The position numbers and the translations under genes are program-made. The notes beneath the pieces were generated by a model that was given only the letters and a program-made list of their open reading frames with translations, was not told where the DNA came from and did no database searches. From NCBI GenBank assembly GCA_038736355.1, contig JAVYML010000003.1, positions 1 through 64,000 of the forward strand: a DNA stretch of 64,000 nucleotides, written 5' to 3'. Origin of the DNA: Candidatus Hadarchaeales archaeon (GTDB taxonomy: Archaea; Hadarchaeota; Hadarchaeia; Hadarchaeales; WYZ-LMO6). Of this stretch, positions 23,557 to 33,092 are shown one piece after another; position 1 is the stretch's first letter; every line of letters begins with the position of its first letter.

Positions 23557-25612
23557 AGGGTTATAGTTACCCCCGCCCATTGGCGGCGCTTCGGCCGGTT
23601 GTACCCGGCTTTCACGTACCGCCTGTAGGCAGAATTCAGCTCCCGTACTCACCCTTTCGGGCTAGCGGGAACCTACGTTTTTATTAAACAGTCGGCCCCC
23701 CCTGGTCACTGCGACCTGCCCTCCGCAGGGCAGGCACCCCTTCTCCCGAAGTTACGGGGCCAACTTGCCGAATTCCCTGGCCTGCTGTCTCCCGTCACAC
23801 CTTAGGCTTCTCACCTAGGGGCACCTGTGTCGGATCTAGGTACGGTCACCCAGGATCCCATTTCCGGTCCCCCTTTTCACGGGCCCCGGAGATGAACCGA
23901 ACCCGCCTAACGGCAGGCCCATCCCGCCCTCATCCGGTTCTCTCCATTACGGAACTCCCCGGACTTCGACGGTTGGATGGGGCGACGGCCCCACTCGGTC
24001 TGCCCCGAGGCGTCGGAGGACCGGCCTGCGTTGCCGCCGGTACCTGGGTGGTTCCGGAATATTAACCGGATTCCCTTTCGGCGGCCTCTGGTTGAGGGCC
24101 GCCTCAGGACCGACTAACCCTCGGCTGACGACCATTGCCGAGGAACCCGGGCCCCTTCGGCGGTGGGGATTCTCACCCCACTAGGCTGTTACTACCACCA
24201 GGATCCTCGTTCCCACGCGGTCCACCCGACCTCACGGCCGGGCTTCTCCCCACGCGGGACGCCCCCCTACCGGATCAGGCTACTGAACTTCGCCTGCCCC
24301 GGGGTCTCGGCAGCTGGCTTAAGCCCCGTTCATCTTCGGTGCCCCCACCCTCGACGGGTCCGCTTTTACGCGTTGTTTAAAGGGTGGCTGCTTCTGAGCC
24401 TACCTCCCCGCTGTCTCAGGGTGGAGACGCCCTTTGGATTTCTGCACTTAGCCAGCATTTGGGGGCCTTAACCCCGGTCTGGGTTGTTCCCCTCTCGGAG
24501 CGGGAGCTTACCCCCCGCACCCCGTCTCCGGCGGTCTACGGCGCCGGTCGCTTCGGAGTTCGACAGCGAGGGCAAGGGTTTCCCCCTGTCACCCCGCAAT
24601 CGGTGCTCTACACGACCGGCTACCTCGCGCCGGGCCTGACTGCGGCCAGCTTCGGGGGGAACCAGCTGTCACCGGGCTTGATGGGTCTTTCGCCACTAGC
24701 CCAGGGTCATCCGACCGAATTGCACGTCAAGACCGGTTCGGCCCTCCACCCCATAGAGGGGCTTCAGCCTGCCCTGGACTAGATCGCCCGGTTTCGGGTC
24801 TCACCGCCGTGACTCCGGGCGCTGTTAACACCCCGTCCCTCGCCCTTTCGGGCTGCGGACCGTCGCTTTCGCTCCGGCTCCGGGGTTTCAACCCCTTAAC
24901 CTCGCCACGACGGTGAACTCCCTGGCCCGTGATTCAAGACGGACGGTACGACCCCGATCCCCCTCCCTCGTACCACCGCCTCACGGCGGCTTCCTTCGGG
25001 AGGGCTCACCTCTTTCGAGCCGTACCTTACTGTCGCCACCTGGTTTCAGGCTCTTTTCACCCCCCTTCCGGGGTACTTTTCAGCTTTCCCTCGCGGTACT
25101 GCGTTCGCTATCGGTCTCGAGACGTATTTAGGGTTGGGAGTTGGTGCCTCCCAGCTTCGGACGCCAATCCCAAGGCGCCCTACTCAGGATCCCTCCCCTC
25201 GTATCCTGCACAGTTACCCCTACGGGGCTTTCACCCTCTACGGCGCGCCATTCCAGGCGACTTCGGGTTCCCGTGCGAGGAATTGGGGGAGGTCCTACAA
25301 CTCCACATCCCCGACGACTTTCGCCGCCGGGTTCGGTTTGCCCTGTGCCCTCTTCACTCGCCGTTACTGAGGGCATCGCTTTTGCTTTCTCTTCCTCCCG
25401 GTACTGAGATGTTTCACTTCCCGGGGTTCCCGTTCGCAGCTCCCAAAAGAGCCGCGAACGCAGGGGGTTAACCCCTGCAGGATTCCCATTCGGTGATCCC
25501 GGGTTCTACGGCTGCCTGCGCCTCGCCCGGGCTTTTCGCAGCTTGCCACGACCTTCTTCGGCGCTCGAGCCGAGCCATCCCCCAGGTGGCTTGGTTCCCC
25601 GCTCGACGGCTT

Positions 25613-25627
25613 CCGGACCTGTGCCTG
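25613..25627. repeat. 23S rRNA processing stem, 5' arm
   Basis: CCGGACCTGTGCCTG is the exact complement of 20921-20935. It lies between tRNA-Ala and the start of the 23S gene in the precursor. Confidence 0.85.
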
Positions 25628-25691
25628 GCCTCATCAGCTTTTAGCCTGAGCCCTTCGCGCGAGAAGCGCTCTCTCTTCCCGCGCTGCATGC

Positions 25692-25766
25692 TGGTGGACC
25701 CGCCGGGATTCGAACCCGGGGCCTTCGGCTTGCAAAGCCGACGCTCTACCACTGAGCTACGGGCCC
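25692..25766 (-). tRNA. tRNA-Ala (anticodon TGC)
   Basis: Cloverleaf on the minus strand: acceptor GGGCCCG/CGGGTCC, D arm TAGCTCAGTGGTAGAGC, anticodon loop TTTGCAA with TGC, T arm CCGGGTTCGAATCCCGG. Discriminator A and an encoded CCA follow. No intron. It sits in the 16S-23S spacer, the common archaeal position. Confidence 0.96.
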
Positions 25767-25773
25767 AAGAGAA

Positions 25774-25788
25774 GTCCGGGCCTCCGCC
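25774..25788. repeat. 16S rRNA processing stem, 3' arm
   Basis: GTCCG followed by GGCCTCCGCC pairs with 27302-27317 (GGCGGAGGCC, one bulged base, then CGGAC). The two arms flank the 16S gene and would form the pre-16S processing helix. Confidence 0.75.
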
Positions 25789-25799
25789 AGATATATACG

Positions 25800-27280
<1,481 letters not shown>

Positions 27281-27301
27281 TAGGTGGCCGCAAGACCTTT
27301 A

Positions 27302-27317
27302 GGCGGAGGCCTCGGAC
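27302..27317. repeat. 16S rRNA processing stem, 5' arm
   Basis: GGCGGAGGCC then CGGAC, complementary to 25774-25788 with one bulged base. Lies in the rRNA leader. Confidence 0.75.
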
Positions 27318-27467
27318 CTCTCTCGGACCCGAACTCTCCAGTGGCCTGGGTTTTTCGGGCCCACATACTGATTCCACACCCGGAATTCGACCCTTCATCG
27401 CTGGTTAAACACCCGGCTCCCGGCCGACGCCTTGAGGGTGTGGAGCCAATAGTATGTAAGGGAGAAG

Positions 27468-27483
27468 CCATACTTAAGGCTTG
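27468..27483 (-). promoter_or_regulatory. Putative rRNA operon promoter (TATA element)
   Basis: Minus-strand CAAGCCTTAAGTATGG contains a TATA-like core and lies about 190 bp before the 16S 5' end, leaving room for a leader with the processing stem. The 27281-27550 gap holds no gene; it is the rRNA leader plus the promoter of the diverging glycosyltransferase. Weak call, by position and composition. Confidence 0.35.
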
Positions 27484-27550
27484 TCCTGAAAGGAATCCGC
27501 CGGGGGTTCTCTGGGACGGTTCTTTATCCTCTGGGGAAAAAAGAGGGGAA

Positions 27551-28225
27551 ATGGATCAGGAAATAGATGTTTCCGTGGTCGTCCCCACCTACAACGAGGC
27601 TGGAAATCTCCCTCCCTTGATCAGGCGGTTGGCAAGGGCCTTGAGGGGCAGGAGGTGGGAAGTGGTGGTGGTGGATGATGGTTCCCCAGATGGTACGGGG
27701 AAGGTAGCGGAGATCTTGGCCAGGAAGTATCCTGTCAGGCTGGTTCAGCGTGGGAAGAGGGGTGGTCTCTCCTCTGCAGTGGTGGAAGGATGGCGGCATG
27801 CGGGAGGCAGGGTCCTGGTGGTGATGGATGCCGATCTCCAGCATCCACCCGAGCTGGTTCCAGAGCTGGTGATGAAAGTGGAGGAGGGGAACGATTTGGT
27901 CCTGGCCTGCAGGACGCGATGGGTGGGATGGAGGGGGGCTGCCTCCAAGTTGATGGGCGAACTGGTGAGGACCCTTTTGCACCTTCCCGTGCGGGATCCC
28001 CATTCGGGCTTCTTCGCCCTACGCCGGGTGGTTGGGAGGATAAAACCGAGGGGGTACAAAATCCTCCTGGAATGTCTGGTGAGGGGGAGGTACAGAAGGG
28101 TGGCTGAAGTTTTCTACTCCCAAGGGAAAAGGAAATGGGGGAGGAGCAAATGGGGGGTGAGGGAGGGGTGGGAGTACCTGCGGCAGCTTCTGGATCTCTT
28201 AGGGTATTCAAAGGGGGGAAGATGA
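27551..28225 (+). CDS. GT2 glycosyltransferase, dolichol-phosphate mannosyltransferase type
   Basis: 224 aa without membrane segments, like eukaryotic/archaeal DPM1. GT2 signatures are VVVPTYNEAGNLPPLI, VVVDDGSPDGTG, and the metal-binding VVMDADLQHPPELVPEL. It would move a sugar from a nucleotide donor to a dolichol-phosphate carrier on the cytoplasmic side of the membrane, supplying protein or lipid glycosylation. The start is an ATG with AGAGGGG upstream; the open frame before it lies over the rRNA leader. Its stop overlaps the ATG of the following decayed radical SAM gene, so the two were once coupled. Confidence 0.88.
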   Translation: MDQEIDVSVVVPTYNEAGNLPPLIRRLARALRGRRWEVVVVDDGSPDGTGKVAEILARKYPVRLVQRGKRGGLSSAVVEGWRHAGGRVLVVMDADLQHPPELVPELVMKVEEGNDLVLACRTRWVGWRGAASKLMGELVRTLLHLPVRDPHSGFFALRRVVGRIKPRGYKILLECLVRGRYRRVAEVFYSQGKRKWGRSKWGVREGWEYLRQLLDLLGYSKGGR

Positions 28226-29310
28226 ACCGGGTCCGGAGATAGTGGAGGATATGGACCCACTACCTCAGGTACAAACTGGCCTCTCCCCCCCTTTCTTTTG
28301 CCAACTATTTCATCACCGTGAGATGCAATTTGAAGTGTATTTACTGCCCAGTGAGAACGGATACAGGCTCCAAAATCTTTGATTACTGTTCCTCTTCCAG
28401 GCAAGAACTCAGCACGGAGGAGGCTAAGAGGGCAATGGAGGAACTGGGAAAGCTTGGCACCCTCTGGATTTCCTTCAGCGGAGGCGAGCCCCTCCTACGT
28501 CCAGATCTGGAAGAAATAGCCGATAAGGCTAGGAGGGAAGGGATGTTTACCATCTTGGACACCAATGCCACCCTCATAACCAAAAAGGAGGGCGAGAACC
28601 CTCTCCAGAGTTTTCGACAGTGCAGTGGTATCCCGTCAGGGGATGGAAAGGAAGAACGATGAGATGAGGGGGAAGGGCACCTGGGGGAGGACAGAGGGGA
28701 ATAGAGTTTCTGAAGGAGAGCGGGTGTGAGGTGGGGGTGAACTTCATCCTGACCAACCTCAACCTGGGGAAAATAGAGGAAGTAGTGAACTTTCTGAGGG
28801 AAAGGGTGGATCATCTCTTTTTCAACCCCGTTTGTGAGGCCAAGGGTTCATGCCCACCAGGGAACAGGTGAGGTGGTTGGAAGGCAAGCTTTTTTGAGCT
28901 GAAGAGGGAGCACGGGAGTTTCCTTTCCAATTCCCCAGAGCATTTGCGGGCCATCGTGAGGTACCTTCGGGGGGGAGGGTGGTGGAGTGCGAACCCTTCA
29001 CCCTGCATGTTTCCCTCATGCCCAACGGAGATCTCTGCGGATGCTTTTACCCTTTTCCGGTGGGGAAAGTGGGGGGGAAGATTTGGAGGAGGTCAGACTG
29101 AGGGGGAAGGAGAAAAGGGAGGAACTCTGGCGGGAATGCGGTGGATGTGCCAACTCCTCCTATTTCCACGTCACCAGGCTCTTCAGGGGATCTCCCTTTA
29201 CCTGCTGGAAAGAAGATTTTCCCCCTAGGCAGAACCATTATGTTTTCCTAAGGTCAATATCCCACTTCCCCAAGCGGGGCCCCACATCGAGACGGAACCT
29301 CATCCTATAA
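28222..29310 (+). pseudogene. Decayed radical SAM enzyme gene (nonsense plus six frameshifts)
   Basis: The original ATG overlaps the GT2 stop (ATGA), but codon 7 is TAG at 28240. The frame then reads FANYFITVRCNLKCIYCPVR with the canonical CX3CX2C cluster motif, and SFSGGEPLLRPDLEEI. Following the protein to its end (VVECEPF, MPNGDLCGCFYPFP, ECGGCANSS, CWKEDFPP, which looks SPASM-like) requires frame changes near 28588, 28697, 28845, 28893, 28973 and 29079, all in homopolymer runs. The intact radical SAM gene at 32181 has a similar layout. I take it as a recent pseudogene, since genes around it are intact, though assembly errors could mimic this. Confidence 0.8.
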
Positions 29311-29421
29311 GCGGTCCACTGCGCGGAGCAGCATGGGTCATTAAAGATTGGCGACCTGCGATTTAAAAAGGAGGTGCCCTCAGTTTCCCTCAGTTTTCTT
29401 TATGGAAAAGAAGAACAGTGA

Positions 29422-30372
29422 ATGATGAGGTTCCTCCGCCTCAGGGCTTGGAGATTTCCCTTCTTCCACAGGATGATCTGGCTTCTTTCACCCCTCCTCT
29501 ACTTCGTCTTCAGCAGGGACCTCTTTTCCTCCTTCCTTCCCACTTTTTTTCTCCTCCTCCCCTTTCTCTTTCTATACGGTGCCTTCTCGGTGCTGATCAA
29601 CGACTATTTTGATTTCCCTTTCGATCTCGCGGCGGGCAAGGAGGTTGAACCCCTCTCGCGCACGGAGATCCTCCTCCTCTCCTCCCTTACCCTTTCGGCC
29701 TGCCTGGGGCTCTCCTTCCTATTATCCCCCAGTTTGTCCTTCCTCCCCCTGCTTGGCCTGATCCTGGCCTTCCTTTACTCGGTGAAGGGAATAAGACTAA
29801 AGGAGAGGGGATGGATGGGAGTGGGAACGGACGTGGGTATAGAGTTCCTCCCCCTCCTCTTCTCCATCCTCCTCCTGCGCCTCCCCCGATGGGATCCCGA
29901 TGTGTTTCTCTTCCTCCTTCTCTACATCTCCGTCCAGCTGACCTCCCAAGTGGAGCACCAGCTGAAGGACTTGGAGAGGGACAGGAGGGTGGGACTGAAA
30001 ACGCTGGTTACCGAAAGGGGGGAGGAATTCGGCCTGAGGCTCCTTCGCTTCTTTTCTTCCCTCTCCTTCCTCCTCCTCTTTCCACTCCTATTCTGGTTTT
30101 CCTCTCTCCCCTGGTTCAGCCCGCTCTTTCTCTTCTTTCTCCTTTTCTCCCTCTTCCACCCCAAATGGAACCCTGAATTTCCCCAAGCCCATAGGGTCTC
30201 CCCCCTCTTCGCCGATATCTTCTACCTCTTCCTCTTCCAAATTTTCCCCCTTTATCTCTCCCTTCTCATGGTATGGACCCATCCTTTCTTCCTTCCCCTC
30301 CTCCCCCCCATCCTCCTCCTCGATTGCAGGTTCCTGTTCATGTCCTGGAGGTGGATAAGGAGATGGGTTTGA
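29422..30372 (+). CDS. UbiA-family prenyltransferase
   Basis: 316 aa, eight or nine hydrophobic segments. Both active-site motifs are intact: SVLINDYFDFPFDLAAGKE and the second, HQLKDLERDRRVGLKTLVTE. It would attach an isoprenyl chain to an unknown acceptor in the membrane. A possible TATA (GATTTAAAAAG near 29361-29371) precedes it. The start used is ATG 29422 (MMRFLRLRAWRF). The next gene starts inside its end. This is the third UbiA-type gene in the window, and the second locus where such a gene neighbours a large surface protein. It heads a five-gene run reaching 36025. Confidence 0.85.
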   Translation: MMRFLRLRAWRFPFFHRMIWLLSPLLYFVFSRDLFSSFLPTFFLLLPFLFLYGAFSVLINDYFDFPFDLAAGKEVEPLSRTEILLLSSLTLSACLGLSFLLSPSLSFLPLLGLILAFLYSVKGIRLKERGWMGVGTDVGIEFLPLLFSILLLRLPRWDPDVFLFLLLYISVQLTSQVEHQLKDLERDRRVGLKTLVTERGEEFGLRLLRFFSSLSFLLLFPLLFWFSSLPWFSPLFLFFLLFSLFHPKWNPEFPQAHRVSPLFADIFYLFLFQIFPLYLSLLMVWTHPFFLPLLPPILLLDCRFLFMSWRWIRRWV

Positions 30373-31475
30373 AACTGGCGGTTTGCCACGATCTCCTCAG
30401 CGTGAAGGGGGGTGCGGAAAGGGTAGTCCTTACGGTGGCGAGGGCCTTCAGGGCCGAGGTTTTCACTCTCCTCTACGATCCCTCCCAGGCCTTCGAGGAG
30501 GCCAGGGGGCTGAAGATCCACACCCTCGGCGACTGGAAGCTGCCCCAGGATCGGAGGTTCTATCCCTGGATTTATCCCTTCTTCCACGGCTGGGGAATCC
30601 TGAAGTTCCTCGGATTAGACCTGAGGGGATACGATGCCGTTTTCACCAGCGGGAAGCTCGGTATCTTCGCCAAGGGAGAGGTAACCCTCCACTACTGCCA
30701 TTCCCCTCCTCGTTTCCTCTACGACCTTCGCCCCATCGTTTCCCTCTATCTGGGAAGGAGGTACGGATCGCCGGTGAGGGCCCTCGCCGAACTCTGGTGG
30801 AGGGGGTGGAGGAGGATGGACGAATGGGCGGCAAGGAGACCGAACCTAATTTTGGCCAACTCCTTGGAGGTAAAGAAAAGGATCTGGAGGTACTACGGGA
30901 GGGAGGCGGAGGTCGTCTATCCTCCCGTAAAAGTGGAGAAGTTCAGGATGAAGGGGGGAGGGGAATACTTCTTGGCGGTCCAGAGGCCAAGCCCGGAGAA
31001 GAGGATAGAGCTCCTCCTCAGGATCTTCAAGAGGCTGCCGGGCGAGAGATTGGTGCTGGTGGGCAGCTACATAGATCCCGACTACACGGCATGGCTTGAA
31101 GAAAAGATGAGGGGGATGGGGAACGTGAGCTGGCTGAAGGAGGTGAGCGAGAGAGAACTGGTGGAGCTGTATGCTGGATGCAAAGCCCTCGTGCACACAG
31201 CCAGGAGGGAGGATTTTGGCATGGCGCCCGTGGAGGCCATGGCCTCTGGCAAGCCCGTGATAGCCGTGAACGAAGGGGGGGTGAGGGAAACGGTGGTGCA
31301 TGGGAAGACGGGCCTGCTGGTTGATCCCCCCTACCTGAAGAACTTCGTGAGGATCCTCAAGGGCTTCGATCCTTCCCTCTTCTCCCCCAGGGAATGCAGG
31401 AGGAGGGCGGAGGAGTTCTCTGAGGAGAGGTTCGTGAGGAGGATGAAAGAACTGCTGGGGAGGATGCTCGGATGA
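30363..31475 (+). CDS. GT4 family glycosyltransferase
   Basis: 370 aa with the GT-B layout. The N-terminal half starts VCHDLLSVKGGAERVVLTVARAF, and the nucleotide-sugar binding half has FLAVQRPSPEKRIELLL, SWLKEVSERELVELYAGCKA and the E-x7-E type EDFGMAPVEAMASGKPVIAV. It probably adds a sugar to a lipid or lipid-linked glycan. I start at ATG 30363 (MGLKLAVCHDLL), which overlaps the UbiA stop by ten bases; the upstream frame lies over UbiA. Its stop overlaps the next start (ATGA). Together with the GT2 gene and UbiA it suggests a glycolipid or surface-glycan pathway. Confidence 0.88.
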   Translation: MGLKLAVCHDLLSVKGGAERVVLTVARAFRAEVFTLLYDPSQAFEEARGLKIHTLGDWKLPQDRRFYPWIYPFFHGWGILKFLGLDLRGYDAVFTSGKLGIFAKGEVTLHYCHSPPRFLYDLRPIVSLYLGRRYGSPVRALAELWWRGWRRMDEWAARRPNLILANSLEVKKRIWRYYGREAEVVYPPVKVEKFRMKGGGEYFLAVQRPSPEKRIELLLRIFKRLPGERLVLVGSYIDPDYTAWLEEKMRGMGNVSWLKEVSERELVELYAGCKALVHTARREDFGMAPVEAMASGKPVIAVNEGGVRETVVHGKTGLLVDPPYLKNFVRILKGFDPSLFSPRECRRRAEEFSEERFVRRMKELLGRMLG

Positions 31476-32164
31476 GTTTTTCCATAAGAAGGGAGCTGAG
31501 GGAGAGCGTGGAGTTCCTGATCCGTCCTGGGAAGGTGATGGAGGGGATGGGGATGCTCCCCCTTTCCTTCTCCCTTCCCTTCCTCTTCATCCTGCGTTAT
31601 TTCCACTTCTACCTCCATGGTCTGCTGGTCCATCTCCCCTTTTACCGCGCCGAGTATCCCAACCTCCTTTCCTTTTTCTGGCATGAGTTCGATCTTTGGC
31701 AGGGTTTCCTCCTCCCCGCAGCCCTCTTCTCGCTCTCAGCCGTCCTCTGGTGGATCGGGAGAGTGATGGGGAGGGAGGTGGACTACAGGATGGCGGAGCA
31801 CGGAGCTTTTCACGTGCTCGTGGCGGGAGTTCTCCTGGTTCCCTTCGACGCCATCCATCTCTGGTTGTCCCCCACCTATTTCTGGGGGCACTGCATGCAC
31901 CTTTCCCTGCTCCTTCAGTTGCTTCTCCTCCCCTATTGGATGAGCGTGTGGGCGGAGAAGTCTCTTGGGGTGAAGAAGAGATACTCTTTCCTCCCTTCTC
32001 TCCTTTTTCCCCTCTCCATCAAGTACGCTGACTGGCTAGTCTTCTCCCCGCCCTTCTTCCTCCTGCTCGCCTACCTTGTTCTCACCCTTTTTTTCCTCAC
32101 CGGGGAGAGAGAAAGGTTGGGGGTGGCACTTGGTCTTTCCCTCTGTCTCTGGCTGTTTGGCTGA
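31472..32164 (+). CDS. Multi-spanning membrane protein of unknown function
   Basis: 230 aa with about six membrane segments. The N-terminal stretch SVEFLIRPGKVMEGM precedes the first helix, and HGAFHVLVAGVLLVP and CMHLSLLLQLLLLPYW are further helices with conserved-looking His residues. In size and layout it resembles the membrane protein at 4889-5662, which also sits next to a UbiA gene; both recall Yip1-like proteins, but neither can be assigned with confidence. It overlaps the GT4 stop by four bases and ends 16 bp before the radical SAM gene. The recurrent link to UbiA suggests a scaffold or transport role, an inference. Confidence 0.65.
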   Translation: MSFSIRRELRESVEFLIRPGKVMEGMGMLPLSFSLPFLFILRYFHFYLHGLLVHLPFYRAEYPNLLSFFWHEFDLWQGFLLPAALFSLSAVLWWIGRVMGREVDYRMAEHGAFHVLVAGVLLVPFDAIHLWLSPTYFWGHCMHLSLLLQLLLLPYWMSVWAEKSLGVKKRYSFLPSLLFPLSIKYADWLVFSPPFFLLLAYLVLTLFFLTGERERLGVALGLSLCLWLFG

Positions 32165-32180
32165 GCTGCTGTATCGAGTG

Positions 32181-33092
32181 ATGAGCAGACCACCCTTCTG
32201 CCATCTTTTCCGTCTCTGGTACCTGAAACGCCGGCTTCTCCCCCGTCCCCACTTCATCCTCTTTCCCACCTTCAGATGCAATTATTACGGGAGATGCCCT
32301 TACTGCCACCTCTTGGACATGGGTTTCCCCCGCCTCTACCCGGAGGACCTGTCCGTGGAGAAGGCCGTGGATTCCTTCCTCCGCTTTTCCGATTCGGAGC
32401 TGGACGTGTCGGGAGGGGAGCCCTTCCTCTGGCGGGGAATCAGGGAATTCGTGGAAGAGGTGGGGAAGGAGAACAGGGTGGGTGTGACCACCAACCTCTC
32501 CTGGGAGGTGGAGAGGGAGAGGGAATGGCTATCCGGTTTCAGCTCCATAACGGCCAGCTATCATCCCGAGGCGGTTGGGTTGGAGGAGTTCTTGAAAAAA
32601 GTGGTGCTGCTCCGCTCCATCCATCCAAAGGTGAAGGTAAACGTGGTGGCCTATCCCCCTCTCCTCCATCGGGTGGGGGAGGCGGTGGAGAGGTTCAGGA
32701 GGGAGGGAATTTTCGTCCACGTGGATCCCTATCTCTCCCCCTACACCAAGGGAGAAAGGGAATGGGTGAGGCTTCTCTTGGTGAGCAAGAGGAAGGTGGA
32801 GTTCCCGCCGGCGGGCCTGAAGAAATGCGATGCGGGCAGAAGACATTTCGTGGTCCTGCCCGATGGGAGCGTCTACACCTGCTGGAACGGATGCATGCTG
32901 GAACACCTCCTAGGCCCTTCCGTGCTGGGGCGTTCCTACCGGTTAGGGAATTTGCTGGAAGGTACTTTCTCTCCCTTGCGGGAGGAACTCGAATGTTGGC
33001 TCCCCTGTTCTGCCGGCTGCGATTTGGACTATGTGAAGCAGCGAACCATCACAGAGGTTAAATCCATGGGGAAAGAGAGGATGGATTGGTGA
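32181..33092 (+). CDS. Radical SAM enzyme with CX5CX2C motif and SPASM-like tail
   Basis: 303 aa. The cluster motif is RCNYYGRCPYC, so the spacing is CX5CX2C and not the usual CX3CX2C; HmdB is a known case with that spacing. The GGE motif follows as LDVSGGEPFLWRG. The C-terminal part holds a Cys-rich auxiliary region: KKCDAGRRHFVVLPDGSVYTCWNGCM and later CWLPCSAGCD, as in SPASM/twitch proteins that modify peptides or other macromolecules. The start is ATG 32181 (MSRPPFCHLF); a longer frame upstream overlaps the membrane-protein gene. It ends inside the start of the large secreted protein, a candidate substrate by position only. Confidence 0.8.
   Translation: MSRPPFCHLFRLWYLKRRLLPRPHFILFPTFRCNYYGRCPYCHLLDMGFPRLYPEDLSVEKAVDSFLRFSDSELDVSGGEPFLWRGIREFVEEVGKENRVGVTTNLSWEVEREREWLSGFSSITASYHPEAVGLEEFLKKVVLLRSIHPKVKVNVVAYPPLLHRVGEAVERFRREGIFVHVDPYLSPYTKGEREWVRLLLVSKRKVEFPPAGLKKCDAGRRHFVVLPDGSVYTCWNGCMLEHLLGPSVLGRSYRLGNLLEGTFSPLREELECWLPCSAGCDLDYVKQRTITEVKSMGKERMDW

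Noticed and set aside
24135-25760. Several long Pro/Ser/Arg-rich open frames on both strands between 20940 and 27250
   Set aside because: They lie in 23S and 16S rRNA; GC-rich rRNA lacks stops. Only the two LAGLIDADG genes in the introns are real.
28240-28242. In-frame TAG in the radical SAM gene read as pyrrolysine
   Set aside because: Six further frameshifts in the same gene make decay the better explanation, and no pyl genes are seen here.
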